Shown: positions 1 to 5,178 of the stretch, in pieces
How the letters are laid out: every line of letters begins with the position of its first letter
How positions within the stretch are numbered: the stretch's first letter is position 1
The notes under the pieces: model-generated
The model's input: the letters and a program-made list of their open reading frames with translations, nothing else
Databases searched by the model: none
What the model was told of the DNA's origin: nothing
Source of the DNA: Bacteroidota bacterium
GTDB taxonomy: Bacteria > Bacteroidota > Bacteroidia > Chitinophagales > Saprospiraceae
Assembly: GCA_024277695.1 (NCBI GenBank)
Contig: JAJRUR010000174.1
Coordinates: 1 to 8,147 of the forward strand
DNA length: 8,147 nt
Reading direction: 5' to 3'
Position numbers and translations under genes: made by a program

Positions 1-141
1 ATATCTTCAAAATCACTACCGGCTACTTTGTATCTTTTTGACAATACTCAACAAGTTTTTAAGGAGTTTTTCTGTCAGATTTTTGATTGCGTTTCGTATT
101 ATTCCTGAAATATATTTGCGTGTATGCAATGAACATATTTC

Positions 142-303
142 ACAGGTCGCCCCGCTGGGGCTATAAGCAGGTCGTTCCGCCGGGGTTACAAACAGGTCGC
201 CCCGCAGGGGCTTTTGTTTTTGTCATCTGCTCAGGAGGAGCTAACGGTTTGTAGTAGCACCGTAGGTGCAAATATTGTTGTAGCGCCGTAGGTGCGGCCT
301 GTT
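142..303. repeat. Cluster of five REP-like palindromic repeat units, 3 direct + 2 inverted
   Basis: Three head-to-tail units of about 24 bp lie at 142-165, 167-190 and 191-215. Each starts (A/G)CAGGTCG and contains a short palindrome around a three-base centre, such as GCCCCGCTGGGGC and GCCCCGCAGGGGC. The middle unit is degenerate (GTTCCGCCGGGGT). Two more units at about 250-272 and 279-303 carry GCACCGTAGGTGC and GCGCCGTAGGTGC. Read on the other strand, the last one becomes AACAGGCCGCACC..., matching the first three units at AACAGG-Y-CGC and at the closing GGxGCT. All five are therefore one family in two orientations. Stem differences are partly compensated (GCCCC/GGGGC versus GCACC/GGTGC), as expected if the fold is selected. 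The GC-rich units stand out from the AT-rich surroundings. No transposase is visible nearby. The family is probably dispersed through the genome, which cannot be tested here. Confidence 0.75.
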
Positions 304-538
304 CACCGTTTCTGTCAAGCCCACTAAATAAATATTTTTCGGTGTAATTCATATCATTTTTTTATGAAAGTGGACTTATCTAAGCTCAACCCATTGATTT
401 TACACCCGAAACTTGAGTTACATACTCTCCGAATACCTCCTATGTATTAAGACAAATCTACTATTTATATTAGTCAAGTGATCTTGTGAGCTCTATGGAT
501 CCGGATGCTAGCAAAACTCTCCAAAAGGACTCAAAAGT
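304..538. other. Intergenic stretch with no supported gene
   Basis: Between the repeat cluster and the inverted repeat at 539-580 I find no convincing coding region, RNA gene or promoter. Open frames crossing the area are short and have no recognisable protein family. The stretch may be decayed sequence or the flank of a mobile or repeat element. Confidence 0.5.
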
Positions 539-580
539 ATATCCCTCATCTCAGGGCGCTTTTAGGTGCGCAAGGGATAT
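539..580. repeat. Inverted repeat, possible terminator of the minus-strand operon
   Basis: ATATCCCT (539-546) and AGGGATAT (573-580) form a perfect 8-bp stem. Inside it, GCGC at about 556-559 and 569-572 can pair again. It lies about 70 bp beyond the ferredoxin stop codon on the minus strand, so it could end or protect that transcript. Read on the minus strand it is followed by ACTTTT rather than a long U tract, so it is a weak intrinsic terminator at best. It could also be another dispersed palindromic repeat. Confidence 0.4.
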
Positions 581-652
581 CTATACATCAACCGAAGCCA
601 AATGGAGACTAAAGCACGGTATTTATGTTTGATTGCAATAGCTGCTTACCGC

Positions 653-880
653 CTATATTTTTTTGACTTGGATGATTTTGACCGGGCAGACCTCTGCGGC
701 CTTTTTATTCCTAGCATACTCGTGATCAGCTACTCTAACTGTATGAAAACCTCGTTTGTTGATCGAACCGATCAGTGTACATTTGCCATCTTTGTTGGAC
801 ATGCGCCATCGATCAAAAGCGAGTTCGACACAATAATTGCATCCGATGCATTTTGCACGCTGCTGAGTGATGATAACCAT
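653..880 (-). CDS. Small ferredoxin, single [4Fe-4S] cluster type
   Basis: This is a 75-residue cytosolic electron carrier. Cys11, Cys14 and Cys17 form the CxxCxxC half of an iron-sulfur site (CIGCNYC), and Cys65 followed by Pro66 (VCPVKII) supplies the fourth ligand. That is the layout of one-cluster bacterial ferredoxins; the second CxxCxxC of 2[4Fe-4S] proteins is absent. Cys34 lies outside the motif. The start codon is 2 nt after the stop of the upstream U32 gene, so the two are almost certainly cotranscribed and probably translationally coupled. Because U32 enzymes of the RNA-hydroxylase group carry an Fe-S cluster, I infer that this ferredoxin supplies electrons to that neighbour. The pairing is positional evidence only. 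Assignment as a ferredoxin is firm; the partner is inferred. Confidence 0.88.
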   Translation of the reverse strand: MVIITQQRAKCIGCNYCVELAFDRWRMSNKDGKCTLIGSINKRGFHTVRVADHEYARNKKAAEVCPVKIIQVKKI

Positions 881-882
881 GC

Positions 883-2124
883 TTAGGCAGATACTATTTT
901 ATACAGTTTGTCTGACGGGCGGATAATTTGGTCCATTTTAAATGTACAATCCTCGCCTTTTGTTGCTTGAGACACTTCACAATTATTGACCATCAGGCGA
1001 TCTACTTGCATCTCAACAGCTCCGGTAGTAGGGCCTGTGATGAGGATTCTGTCTCCTACGGATAATTCATAAGCATCTATACGAAAGTGCGCTACCTTGA
1101 TTTTTGGAAAATAATGGACTCCCTTACCGATATAGACTTTTTTTTGCGTAGCTGATGATCCGCTCTTATCCGTCCACTCTCCAAGTTGCTGTCCCATGTA
1201 ATAACCATTCCAAAATCCTCGATTATATACTTTTTGGAGTGCAGTCATCCATGTATGGATATGCTCCGAATCATAGTTACCTGTATAATAGGCTTCGATT
1301 GCCTCCTTATACACTTTGGCAACTGTAGAGACATATTCGGGAGCGCGGGCGCGACCTTCGATCTTTAGTACAGAAACTCCGGACTCAATGACCTGATCCA
1401 AGATATCGATCGTACAGAGATCTTTTGGAGACATAATATATTCATTATCGATCTCGAGTTCATGACCATCTTCGATGTCTATAACCTTATATTTGCGCCG
1501 ACAGTTTTGGACACAAGCTCCACGATTAGCTGAAGAATTTTGTGTGTGAAGGCTGAGGTAACACTTGCCGGAGACTGCCATACAGAGGGCTCCATGCCCA
1601 AAAATCTCAATGCGCACCAGATCTCCGGAAGGACCTGTAATTTGCTCTTTTTCTATTCCCTTGCATATTTTAGCCACTTGGCTCAAACTCAACTCACGTG
1701 AGAGGACCATGACATCAGCAAACATGGCGTAAAACTTTACTGTCTCCAGATTAGTGACATTGAGCTGTGTAGAGATATGGACAGGCATTTTTTGCTGAAA
1801 AGCATAATGGATTACAGCCTGATCAGAGGCTATAACAGCACTGATGCCGGCAGTCTTGGCGCGATCTATAATCTTTTTGATCAATGAGAGATCGTGATCG
1901 TAGATGATAGTATTGAGTGTCAAATAGCTCTTTACTCCTCCATAATCACTACATCTCCCAGCTATCTCTTCCAGATCATCCAAGCAAAAATTCATCGTCG
2001 CTCTTGCGCGCATGTTGAGCTGGTCCACCCCAAAATATACGGAGTCAGCACCGGCATCAAGCCCTGCCTGCAACGCCTCAAAAGAACCTGCAGGCATCAT
2101 TAGTTCTATTCTATTTTGATTCAT
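883..2124 (-). CDS. U32-family protein (TrhP/RlhA-like RNA hydroxylation enzyme, formerly 'peptidase U32')
   Basis: The 413-residue protein begins with the typical U32 N terminus (ELMMPAGSFEALQAGLDAGADSVYFG), followed by a TIM-barrel-like region. The family signature is at residues 173-192 (EIFGHGALCMAVSGKCYLS). Cys181, Cys188, Cys204 and Cys208 (RGACVQNC) match the four-Cys [4Fe-4S] site described for this superfamily. A C-terminal beta-rich domain follows. Characterised relatives hydroxylate RNA (TrhP on tRNA uridine 34, RlhA on 23S rRNA) or act in O2-independent ubiquinone synthesis (UbiU/UbiV). The older 'collagenase/peptidase' label is probably misleading. Length and single-domain-plus-tail layout fit TrhP best, but I cannot separate paralogues without a tree. 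The start is fixed by the conserved N terminus directly after ATG and by a promoter immediately upstream. It is followed after 2 nt by a ferredoxin gene. Confidence 0.88.
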   Translation of the reverse strand: MNQNRIELMMPAGSFEALQAGLDAGADSVYFGVDQLNMRARATMNFCLDDLEEIAGRCSDYGGVKSYLTLNTIIYDHDLSLIKKIIDRAKTAGISAVIASDQAVIHYAFQQKMPVHISTQLNVTNLETVKFYAMFADVMVLSRELSLSQVAKICKGIEKEQITGPSGDLVRIEIFGHGALCMAVSGKCYLSLHTQNSSANRGACVQNCRRKYKVIDIEDGHELEIDNEYIMSPKDLCTIDILDQVIESGVSVLKIEGRARAPEYVSTVAKVYKEAIEAYYTGNYDSEHIHTWMTALQKVYNRGFWNGYYMGQQLGEWTDKSGSSATQKKVYIGKGVHYFPKIKVAHFRIDAYELSVGDRILITGPTTGAVEMQVDRLMVNNCEVSQATKGEDCTFKMDQIIRPSDKLYKIVSA

Positions 2125-2131
2125 TAGACCG

Positions 2132-2163
2132 CAAAATTACAAAATAGAACCCACAGTCACAAA
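2132..2163 (-). promoter_or_regulatory. Bacteroidota-type promoter for the U32-ferredoxin operon
   Basis: On the minus strand, TTTG (2163-2160) is followed after exactly 20 nt by TAATTTTG (2139-2132). This is a complete match to the Bacteroidota primary-sigma consensus TTTG - 19 to 21 nt - TAnnTTTG. The predicted transcription start lies around 2126-2128, only a few bases before the ATG at 2124, so the mRNA would be nearly leaderless. Confidence 0.75.
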
Positions 2164-2235
2164 TAAGCCACAGTGCTGCCTACCACGCTACAGCTTTGGG
2201 TGAAATACCACACTATCAAAAATTAGTTTTATTGA

Positions 2236-2247
2236 TGACTATAGTCA
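2236..2247. promoter_or_regulatory. Perfect 12-bp palindrome upstream of the sulfur cluster, candidate operator
   Basis: TGACTATAGTCA is a perfect dyad, loosely flanked by ATTGA on the left and TCAAT on the right. It sits about 80 bp before the SQR-like gene in the divergent intergenic region. Its size and symmetry suit a dimeric regulator such as a Crp/Fnr-type protein, but it matches neither consensus exactly. A possible -7 element, TAGTTTTA (2224-2231), overlaps its left edge, but the nearest TTTG is 25 nt upstream, outside the usual spacing. Confidence 0.35.
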
Positions 2248-2326
2248 ATGCAGGATGGAAGTCTCATATATACATTGCACATAGATAGTACAATGAAATA
2301 TTTCTATAAAAGAAAAAAACGAAACT

Positions 2327-3555
2327 ATGAAAAATTTAGTCATTTTAGGAGCGGGCACTGCAGGCACTATGATGGCCAATCACCTGGCCCGTAAACTATC
2401 CAAAAAAGAGTGGGAAATTACTATCGTCGATCAGCATAAGACGCATTATTACCAACCGGGGTTTTTGTTCCTGCCATTTGACATCTACAAAACCAGTCAA
2501 GTGAAGAAAAAGGGGGCAAATTTATTCCCAAAAAGGTAAAATATATTCAGGAAAAAATAGAATTGATCCTACCGGATGAACAAAAAGTTCAACTCCAAAC
2601 CAAATCTTTAGATTATGACATATTGATCATAGCTACGGGTACCAAGATAGTACCTGAAGAAACCGAAGGAATGAAAGGACCTATGTGGCACAAAAACATT
2701 TTTGATTTTTATACTTATGAAGGCGCAAAAGCACTGCGTAACAAATTGCGCAAATGGAAAGGAGGCACCATGCTGGTACACATCACGGAGATGCCCATCA
2801 AATGTCCGGTAGCACCTTTAGAATTCGCCTTTTTGGCTGATGCTTTTTTTACCAATAAAGGTATGCGAGACAGTGTACATATCAAAATCGTTACACCCTT
2901 GTCCGGTGTATTTACCAAACAAAAAGCCAATGAGGCACTGCACCATCTTTTGATAGAAAAAAATATAGAAGAAGTTACCGATTTTAATATCGAACGGGTG
3001 GACTACGAAAATAATAAAATCATTGATTATGCAGATCGTGAAGTAGCGTATGATCTGCTCGTCACCGTCCCGACCAATATGGGAGATCCGGTTATCGAAC
3101 GATCAGGGCTAGGCGATGAACTTCATTTTGTGCCTACACACAAAACCACACTTCAGACCATCGCCCACGAAAATATTTTTGCACTTGGAGACGCTACCAA
3201 CCTACCGGCTTCCAAAGCGGGGTCTGTAGCTCATTTCGAAGCAGAGATCCTTACGGAAAATATTCTACGATATATAGATGGACAGCCACTCAAAAAAGAA
3301 TTTGACGGACATGCCAATTGTTTTATCGAAACCGGATACAATAAAGCATTGTTGATCGATTTTAATTATACTCAAGAACCTGTAACCGGTACCTTCCCTT
3401 TTCCGGGGGTAGGACCGCTCAAGCTGCTCGAAGAAAGTCGCAGCAACCACTGGGGCAAAATGGCTTTTAGATGGATATACTGGAATATGCTGATCAAAGG
3501 AGTCCACATACCCTTTGTGTCTGCAACGATGACAAAAAAAGGCAAAAATATTTGA
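2327..3555 (+). CDS. sqr: Sulfide:quinone reductase-like FAD oxidoreductase, interrupted by a -1 frameshift
   Basis: The gene encodes a membrane-associated flavoprotein expected to oxidise sulfide (or a related sulfur compound) and pass electrons to quinone. The first frame (2327-2539) gives the FAD-binding Rossmann start, GAGTAG at residues 8-13, with Asp35 closing the second strand, then YYQPGFLFLPF. It runs into a stop at 2537-2539. The remainder is intact in the -1 frame to 3555. Joining the frames at the AAAAAGGGGG run (2507-2516) restores an unbroken protein of about 409 residues reading KKGGKFIPKKVKYIQ across the junction. The joined protein has IIATGT near 101-106, Cys160 (KCPVAP), the ALGDA flavin motif, and Cys332 (GHANCFIETG). 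The two cysteines fit the redox pair of SQR-type enzymes. The rest of the sequence looks undamaged, so this is a sequencing indel, a recent mutation or programmed frameshifting. It is followed 46 nt later by a TusE/DsrC-like gene. Confidence 0.85.
2509..2515 (+). other. Frameshift point: slippery heptamer A_AAG_GGG
   Basis: In the reading frame from 2327 the bases are AAA AAG GGG GCA. The heptamer A AAG GGG has the X XXY YYZ form that supports -1 slippage, and -1 is exactly the shift needed to continue into the downstream frame. The next zero-frame stop follows 22 nt later. The site is also a 5A+5G homopolymer junction, where a one-base deletion by mutation or sequencing error is common. Confidence 0.6.
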
Positions 3556-3601
3556 TCAATTTATTGTGTAATTTAAATAATTAATAAAAATTAACTAAAT
3601 C

Positions 3602-3910
3602 ATGAAAAAAGTAATTGCAAACACTACTGTCGAATGCACAGAAGAAGGCTATTTGACAGACTTTGGACAATGGAACAAAGACATAGCTCGCGCAATAGCC
3701 AAAGAACAAGGCATCGAACTCGGTGATGATCACTGGAAAGTCATCGAGTACCTTCAAGAGAAGCATCAAAAAGAAGAAGCACTAACTATCCGGGGCATCA
3801 AAAAAAGTGGCGTGATAGATGTCAAAACTTTTTATAAATTATTTCCCGGAGGACCGCTCAAAAAAGCTACGATGATCGCGGGGATACCCAAGCCAAAAGG
3901 ATGTATCTAA
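3602..3910 (+). CDS. tusE: TusE/DsrC/DsvC-family sulfur carrier with only the terminal Cys
   Basis: This 102-residue cytosolic protein matches the TusE/DsrC family along its length: GYLTDFGQWNKDIA near residues 17-29, DHWKVIEYL at 43-51, then FPGGPLKKA and the terminal GIPKPKGCI. The penultimate Cys101 is the invariant CysA that carries persulfide on a flexible C-terminal arm. The second cysteine of true DsrC proteins, 11 residues upstream, is replaced by Thr90 (KKATMIAG). It therefore cannot form the intramolecular CysA-CysB trisulfide used with DsrAB and should act as a simple persulfide relay, as TusE does. It lies between an SQR-like flavoprotein and a DsrE-like protein, and no dsrAB or tusBCD is visible. 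This points to sulfane-sulfur transfer linked to sulfide oxidation; a tRNA-thiolation role is less likely from context but not excluded. Confidence 0.92.
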   Translation: MKKVIANTTVECTEEGYLTDFGQWNKDIARAIAKEQGIELGDDHWKVIEYLQEKHQKEEALTIRGIKKSGVIDVKTFYKLFPGGPLKKATMIAGIPKPKGCI

Positions 3911-3957
3911 ACGCAGGCACCCATTCGATAATCCAATATTTAAAATGAATCAAAAAC

Positions 3958-4434
3958 ATGGAAAAAACTAAAGTTAAAAAAATGCTCTTCATTCTGTCCA
4001 AAGCAACACTCGAAAATGTGTATGCAGCCTTTATCATGGCCAATGGGGCACGAATGGAAGGCATCGAAGCAGAGATATTTTTTACATTTTTCGGGCTGGA
4101 AGCTATCCAAAAAAAGAAGCTAGAGTCCTTGCACACCGCTACGGTCGGTAATCCCGCTATGCATATGCCTACAATGCTGGGTGGACTACCCGGTATGGAG
4201 GCTTTAGCCACAAAGATGATGAAAGACAGAATGGAGAAACTCGACATTCCACCGGTTGGAGAGTTTTTAGAACTATTGTCAGACTCCGGAGTAAAACTGT
4301 GGGCATGTCTGCTTGCAGTGGATATGTTCAAACTAAAGCGCGAAGATTTGATCGACGAACTAGATGACATCATCAATGTAGGCTCTTTTTATGCACGTGC
4401 CAATGAAGATGGTTGTCACTTATTATTTATCTAA
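3958..4434 (+). CDS. DsrE/DsrF-like (DsrE2-type) sulfur-transfer protein
   Basis: The 158-residue protein has the alpha/beta DsrE fold pattern: a first strand (KKMLFILSKA, residues 7-16), a helix with NVYAAFIMANGARMEGIEAEIFFTF, a Met/Gly-rich middle (MPTMLGGLPGM, 70-80), and the late strand KLWACLLAVDMF containing Cys117. Cys117 corresponds to the persulfide-carrying Cys of DsrE2-like proteins. A second Cys153 sits near the end (EDGCHLLFI). Relatives accept sulfane sulfur, often from rhodanese, and hand it to TusA or DsrC partners. Here the natural partner is the adjacent TusE/DsrC-like protein, 47 nt upstream. I see no strong membrane helix pair, so I expect a cytosolic or peripheral protein. 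An ATG at 3945 opens only an 8-codon frame, so 3958 is the start. A hairpin follows the stop codon directly. Confidence 0.85.
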   Translation: MEKTKVKKMLFILSKATLENVYAAFIMANGARMEGIEAEIFFTFFGLEAIQKKKLESLHTATVGNPAMHMPTMLGGLPGMEALATKMMKDRMEKLDIPPVGEFLELLSDSGVKLWACLLAVDMFKLKREDLIDELDDIINVGSFYARANEDGCHLLFI

Positions 4435-4456
4435 AACTCGGTGTCTAACTGAGTTT
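4434..4456 (+). terminator. Hairpin directly after the sulfur cluster
   Basis: AAACTCGG and CTGAGTTT can form an 8-bp stem (one G-U pair) with a 7-nt loop, beginning at the DsrE-like stop codon. No U tract follows, so it is more likely a 3'-end stabiliser or weak terminator. A second inverted repeat, CCCAAAT/ATTTGGG (4460-4466 and 4489-4495), lies just beyond it. Confidence 0.4.
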
Positions 4457-4659
4457 GGCCCCAAATCGTTTTGTAGTGAAGTTTTAGTATTTGGGACGGA
4501 AGACAATGGCAGTTCAGGAATTTGGTTTTTGACAAAAAAAACTTATTTCAGAGACTGTCATTGCTTCCTTATATTGACCAATCGATAGCTGTAAAAAGCC
4601 TCTTCCGCCTTTAAAAGCCGATACCGATAGGAATAATTATAAAAAAAGTAAAAATATAT
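4457..4659. other. Intergenic region between the sulfur cluster and the lysW operon
   Basis: No gene is supported here. It holds the loose inverted repeat 4460-4495 and becomes steadily more AT-rich toward the lysW promoter. The open frame at 4391-4588 mostly lacks family resemblance and overlaps the DsrE-like gene out of frame. Confidence 0.55.
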
Positions 4660-4690
4660 TTTGTTAAATCAAATATTATATATATACTTG
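4660..4690 (+). promoter_or_regulatory. Bacteroidota-type promoter of the lysW operon
   Basis: TTTG (4660-4663) and TATACTTG (4683-4690) are separated by 19 nt. The fit to TTTG - 19 to 21 nt - TAnnTTTG has one mismatch. The predicted transcript start is about 4694-4697, giving a leader of roughly 180 nt before lysW. That leader contains the Lys-rich peptide (starting at 4700) and the terminator at 4809-4833. Confidence 0.7.
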
Positions 4691-4699
4691 CACTTCCTT

Positions 4700-4768
4700 A
4701 TGATAAAAACATACAAACATATCACATCTAAAAAACAGATTAAGAAGGTCAAACACTGCCTTACTTGA
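4700..4768 (+). CDS. Lysine-rich attenuator leader peptide
   Basis: A 22-codon frame begins at ATG 4700, a few bases after the predicted transcript start, and ends at TGA 4766-4768. Its first and last parts read MIKTYKHITS and KKVKHCLT. Seven of 22 residues are Lys (positions 3, 6, 11, 12, 15, 16 and 18), including two Lys-Lys pairs, and there is no Arg. The Lys codons at 4742-4747 fall inside the 5' arm of a hairpin whose 3' arm covers the stop codon, and that 3' arm can alternatively pair with the terminator. This is the design of amino-acid attenuator leaders such as those of trp and his. A-rich DNA favours Lys codons by chance, so the peptide alone is modest evidence; its combination with promoter, terminator and pairing is stronger. 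Confidence 0.7.
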   Translation: MIKTYKHITSKKQIKKVKHCLT

Positions 4769-4833
4769 GATGGGATAATGTTATGTAATATCAATACAAT
4801 GTAAAAACGCCCTTCTTAAGTAAGGGCTTTTTT
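4740..4833 (+). promoter_or_regulatory. Transcription attenuator with mutually exclusive hairpins
   Basis: Four elements are visible. Segment 1 (4740-4749, TTAAGAAGGT) can pair with segment 2 (4758-4768, GCCTTACTTGA), giving 10 pairs including two G-U and one bulged A. Segment 2 (CCTTACTT, 4759-4766) is also perfectly complementary to AAGTAAGG at 4818-4825, which takes in the loop end and most of the 3' arm of the terminator. The terminator is GCCCTT/AAGGGC followed by six T. Segment 1 can further pair over 9 bp with 4811-4819. A ribosome stalled at the Lys codons 4742-4747 would mask segment 1 and free segment 2 to break the terminator. A ribosome reaching the stop at 4766 would cover segment 2 and allow termination. 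The regulatory logic is inferred. Confidence 0.7.
4809..4833 (+). terminator. Intrinsic terminator in the lysW leader
   Basis: GCCCTT (4809-4814) and AAGGGC (4822-4827) form a 6-bp stem with a 7-nt loop, followed directly by TTTTTT (4828-4833). It stands 40 nt before the lysW start codon, so it must be conditional if lysW is expressed from the promoter at 4660-4690. Confidence 0.85.
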
Positions 4834-4873
4834 AGTTTATACAGTTTCCTATAACTATAACCAAACCAATATT

Positions 4874-5044
4874 ATGATGAAAACAACTTGTTTAATTTGC
4901 GATGGACTATTACAATTCCAAAAAGACACTATCCTCAACGAAATTATTCTTTGTGATGATTGCGGGACAGAGCTAGAAGTGATTTCTATCGATCCGCCCA
5001 AGGTAGCTGAAGCACCTATGGAAGAAGAAGATTGGGGGCAATAA
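4874..5044 (+). CDS. lysW: Amino-group carrier protein LysW, with C-terminal Gln instead of Glu
   Basis: This is a 56-residue acidic carrier protein. Cys6-x2-Cys9 and Cys27-x2-Cys30 form the zinc ribbon, followed by TELEVISIDPPK and the acidic tail ending EEEDWGQ. LysW homologues from Thermus, Deinococcus and archaea end in EDWGE. LysX attaches alpha-aminoadipate (or ArgX attaches glutamate) to the gamma-carboxyl of that last Glu, and the later enzymes work on the carried substrate. Here the last codon is CAA (Gln) before TAA, so the attachment carboxyl is masked as an amide. Reading the tail in either other frame does not restore EDWGE. Two ATGs in tandem (4874 and 4877) are possible starts. 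It is the first structural gene after the attenuator and lies 133 nt before lysX. Confidence 0.93.
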   Translation: MMKTTCLICDGLLQFQKDTILNEIILCDDCGTELEVISIDPPKVAEAPMEEEDWGQ

Positions 5045-5071
5045 TGTCCCTGTTGACTCTTAAATTTACTG

Positions 5072-5098
5072 CTCCTAAATTATTTGCAAATTAAGGAG
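5072..5098 (+). promoter_or_regulatory. Stable hairpin between lysW and lysX
   Basis: CTCCTAAATT (5072-5081) pairs with AATTAAGGAG (5089-5098) over 10 positions with a single A-A mismatch and a 7-nt loop. There is no U tract after it, so it is probably an mRNA-stability or processing element and not a terminator. It could help keep the carrier protein in excess over the enzymes encoded downstream. Confidence 0.5.
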
Positions 5099-5130
5099 TA
5101 AGCAGGAAGGTAGTATAAGACACAAACTTT

Positions 5131-5178
5131 ATGCTGCTAGACTTCGAACATCAACTCATCAAACAAAGATCAACATAA
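5131..5178 (+). CDS. Possible 15-codon upstream ORF coupled to lysX
   Basis: ATG at 5131 opens 15 codons (MLLDFEHQLIKQRST). The stop TAA (5176-5178) shares its last base with the lysX ATG (TAATG). The arrangement could couple translation into lysX, since no Shine-Dalgarno sequence is visible there. Nothing else supports expression. Confidence 0.25.
   Translation: MLLDFEHQLIKQRST

Noticed and set aside
1..44. Possible 5' end of a minus-strand gene starting with TTG (reads SKRYKVAGSDFED)
   Set aside because: Only about 15 codons are in the window, the start is non-ATG, and several other frames are also open here; too little to call.
1..164. Plus-strand open frame running in from the left edge to the first repeat unit
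   Set aside because: Its composition has no recognisable family and it ends inside a repeat; chance openness in AT-rich DNA is likely.
142..303. CRISPR array
   Set aside because: Units abut with almost no spacers, occur in both orientations, and no cas gene is nearby; they are palindromic repeats.
566..886. Plus-strand open frame of 106 codons
   Set aside because: It is antisense to the ferredoxin gene, which has clear Fe-S motifs and operon context; the plus-strand product resembles no family.
2195..2231. TTTG plus TAGTTTTA as a promoter for the SQR-like gene
   Set aside because: The spacing is 25 nt rather than 19-21 and the last base of the -7 box mismatches; not strong enough to call.
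3945..3971. Earlier ATG before the DsrE-like gene
   Set aside because: It opens only eight codons in another frame and then stops.
3867..4376. Minus-strand open frame of 169 codons
   Set aside because: Antisense to the DsrE-like gene; its product is Ser/Ile-rich low-complexity sequence typical of a shadow frame.
4391..4588. 65-codon plus-strand frame after the DsrE-like gene
   Set aside because: It overlaps the DsrE-like coding end in another frame, and the non-overlapping part crosses hairpins with no family resemblance.
4700..4768. Arginine leader peptide
   Set aside because: The peptide has no Arg codon and seven Lys codons.
4700..4833. Lysine riboswitch (L box) in the leader
   Set aside because: The leader is only about 135 nt to the terminator and lacks the multi-helix junction expected of an L box; the small ORF and alternate pairings explain it better.
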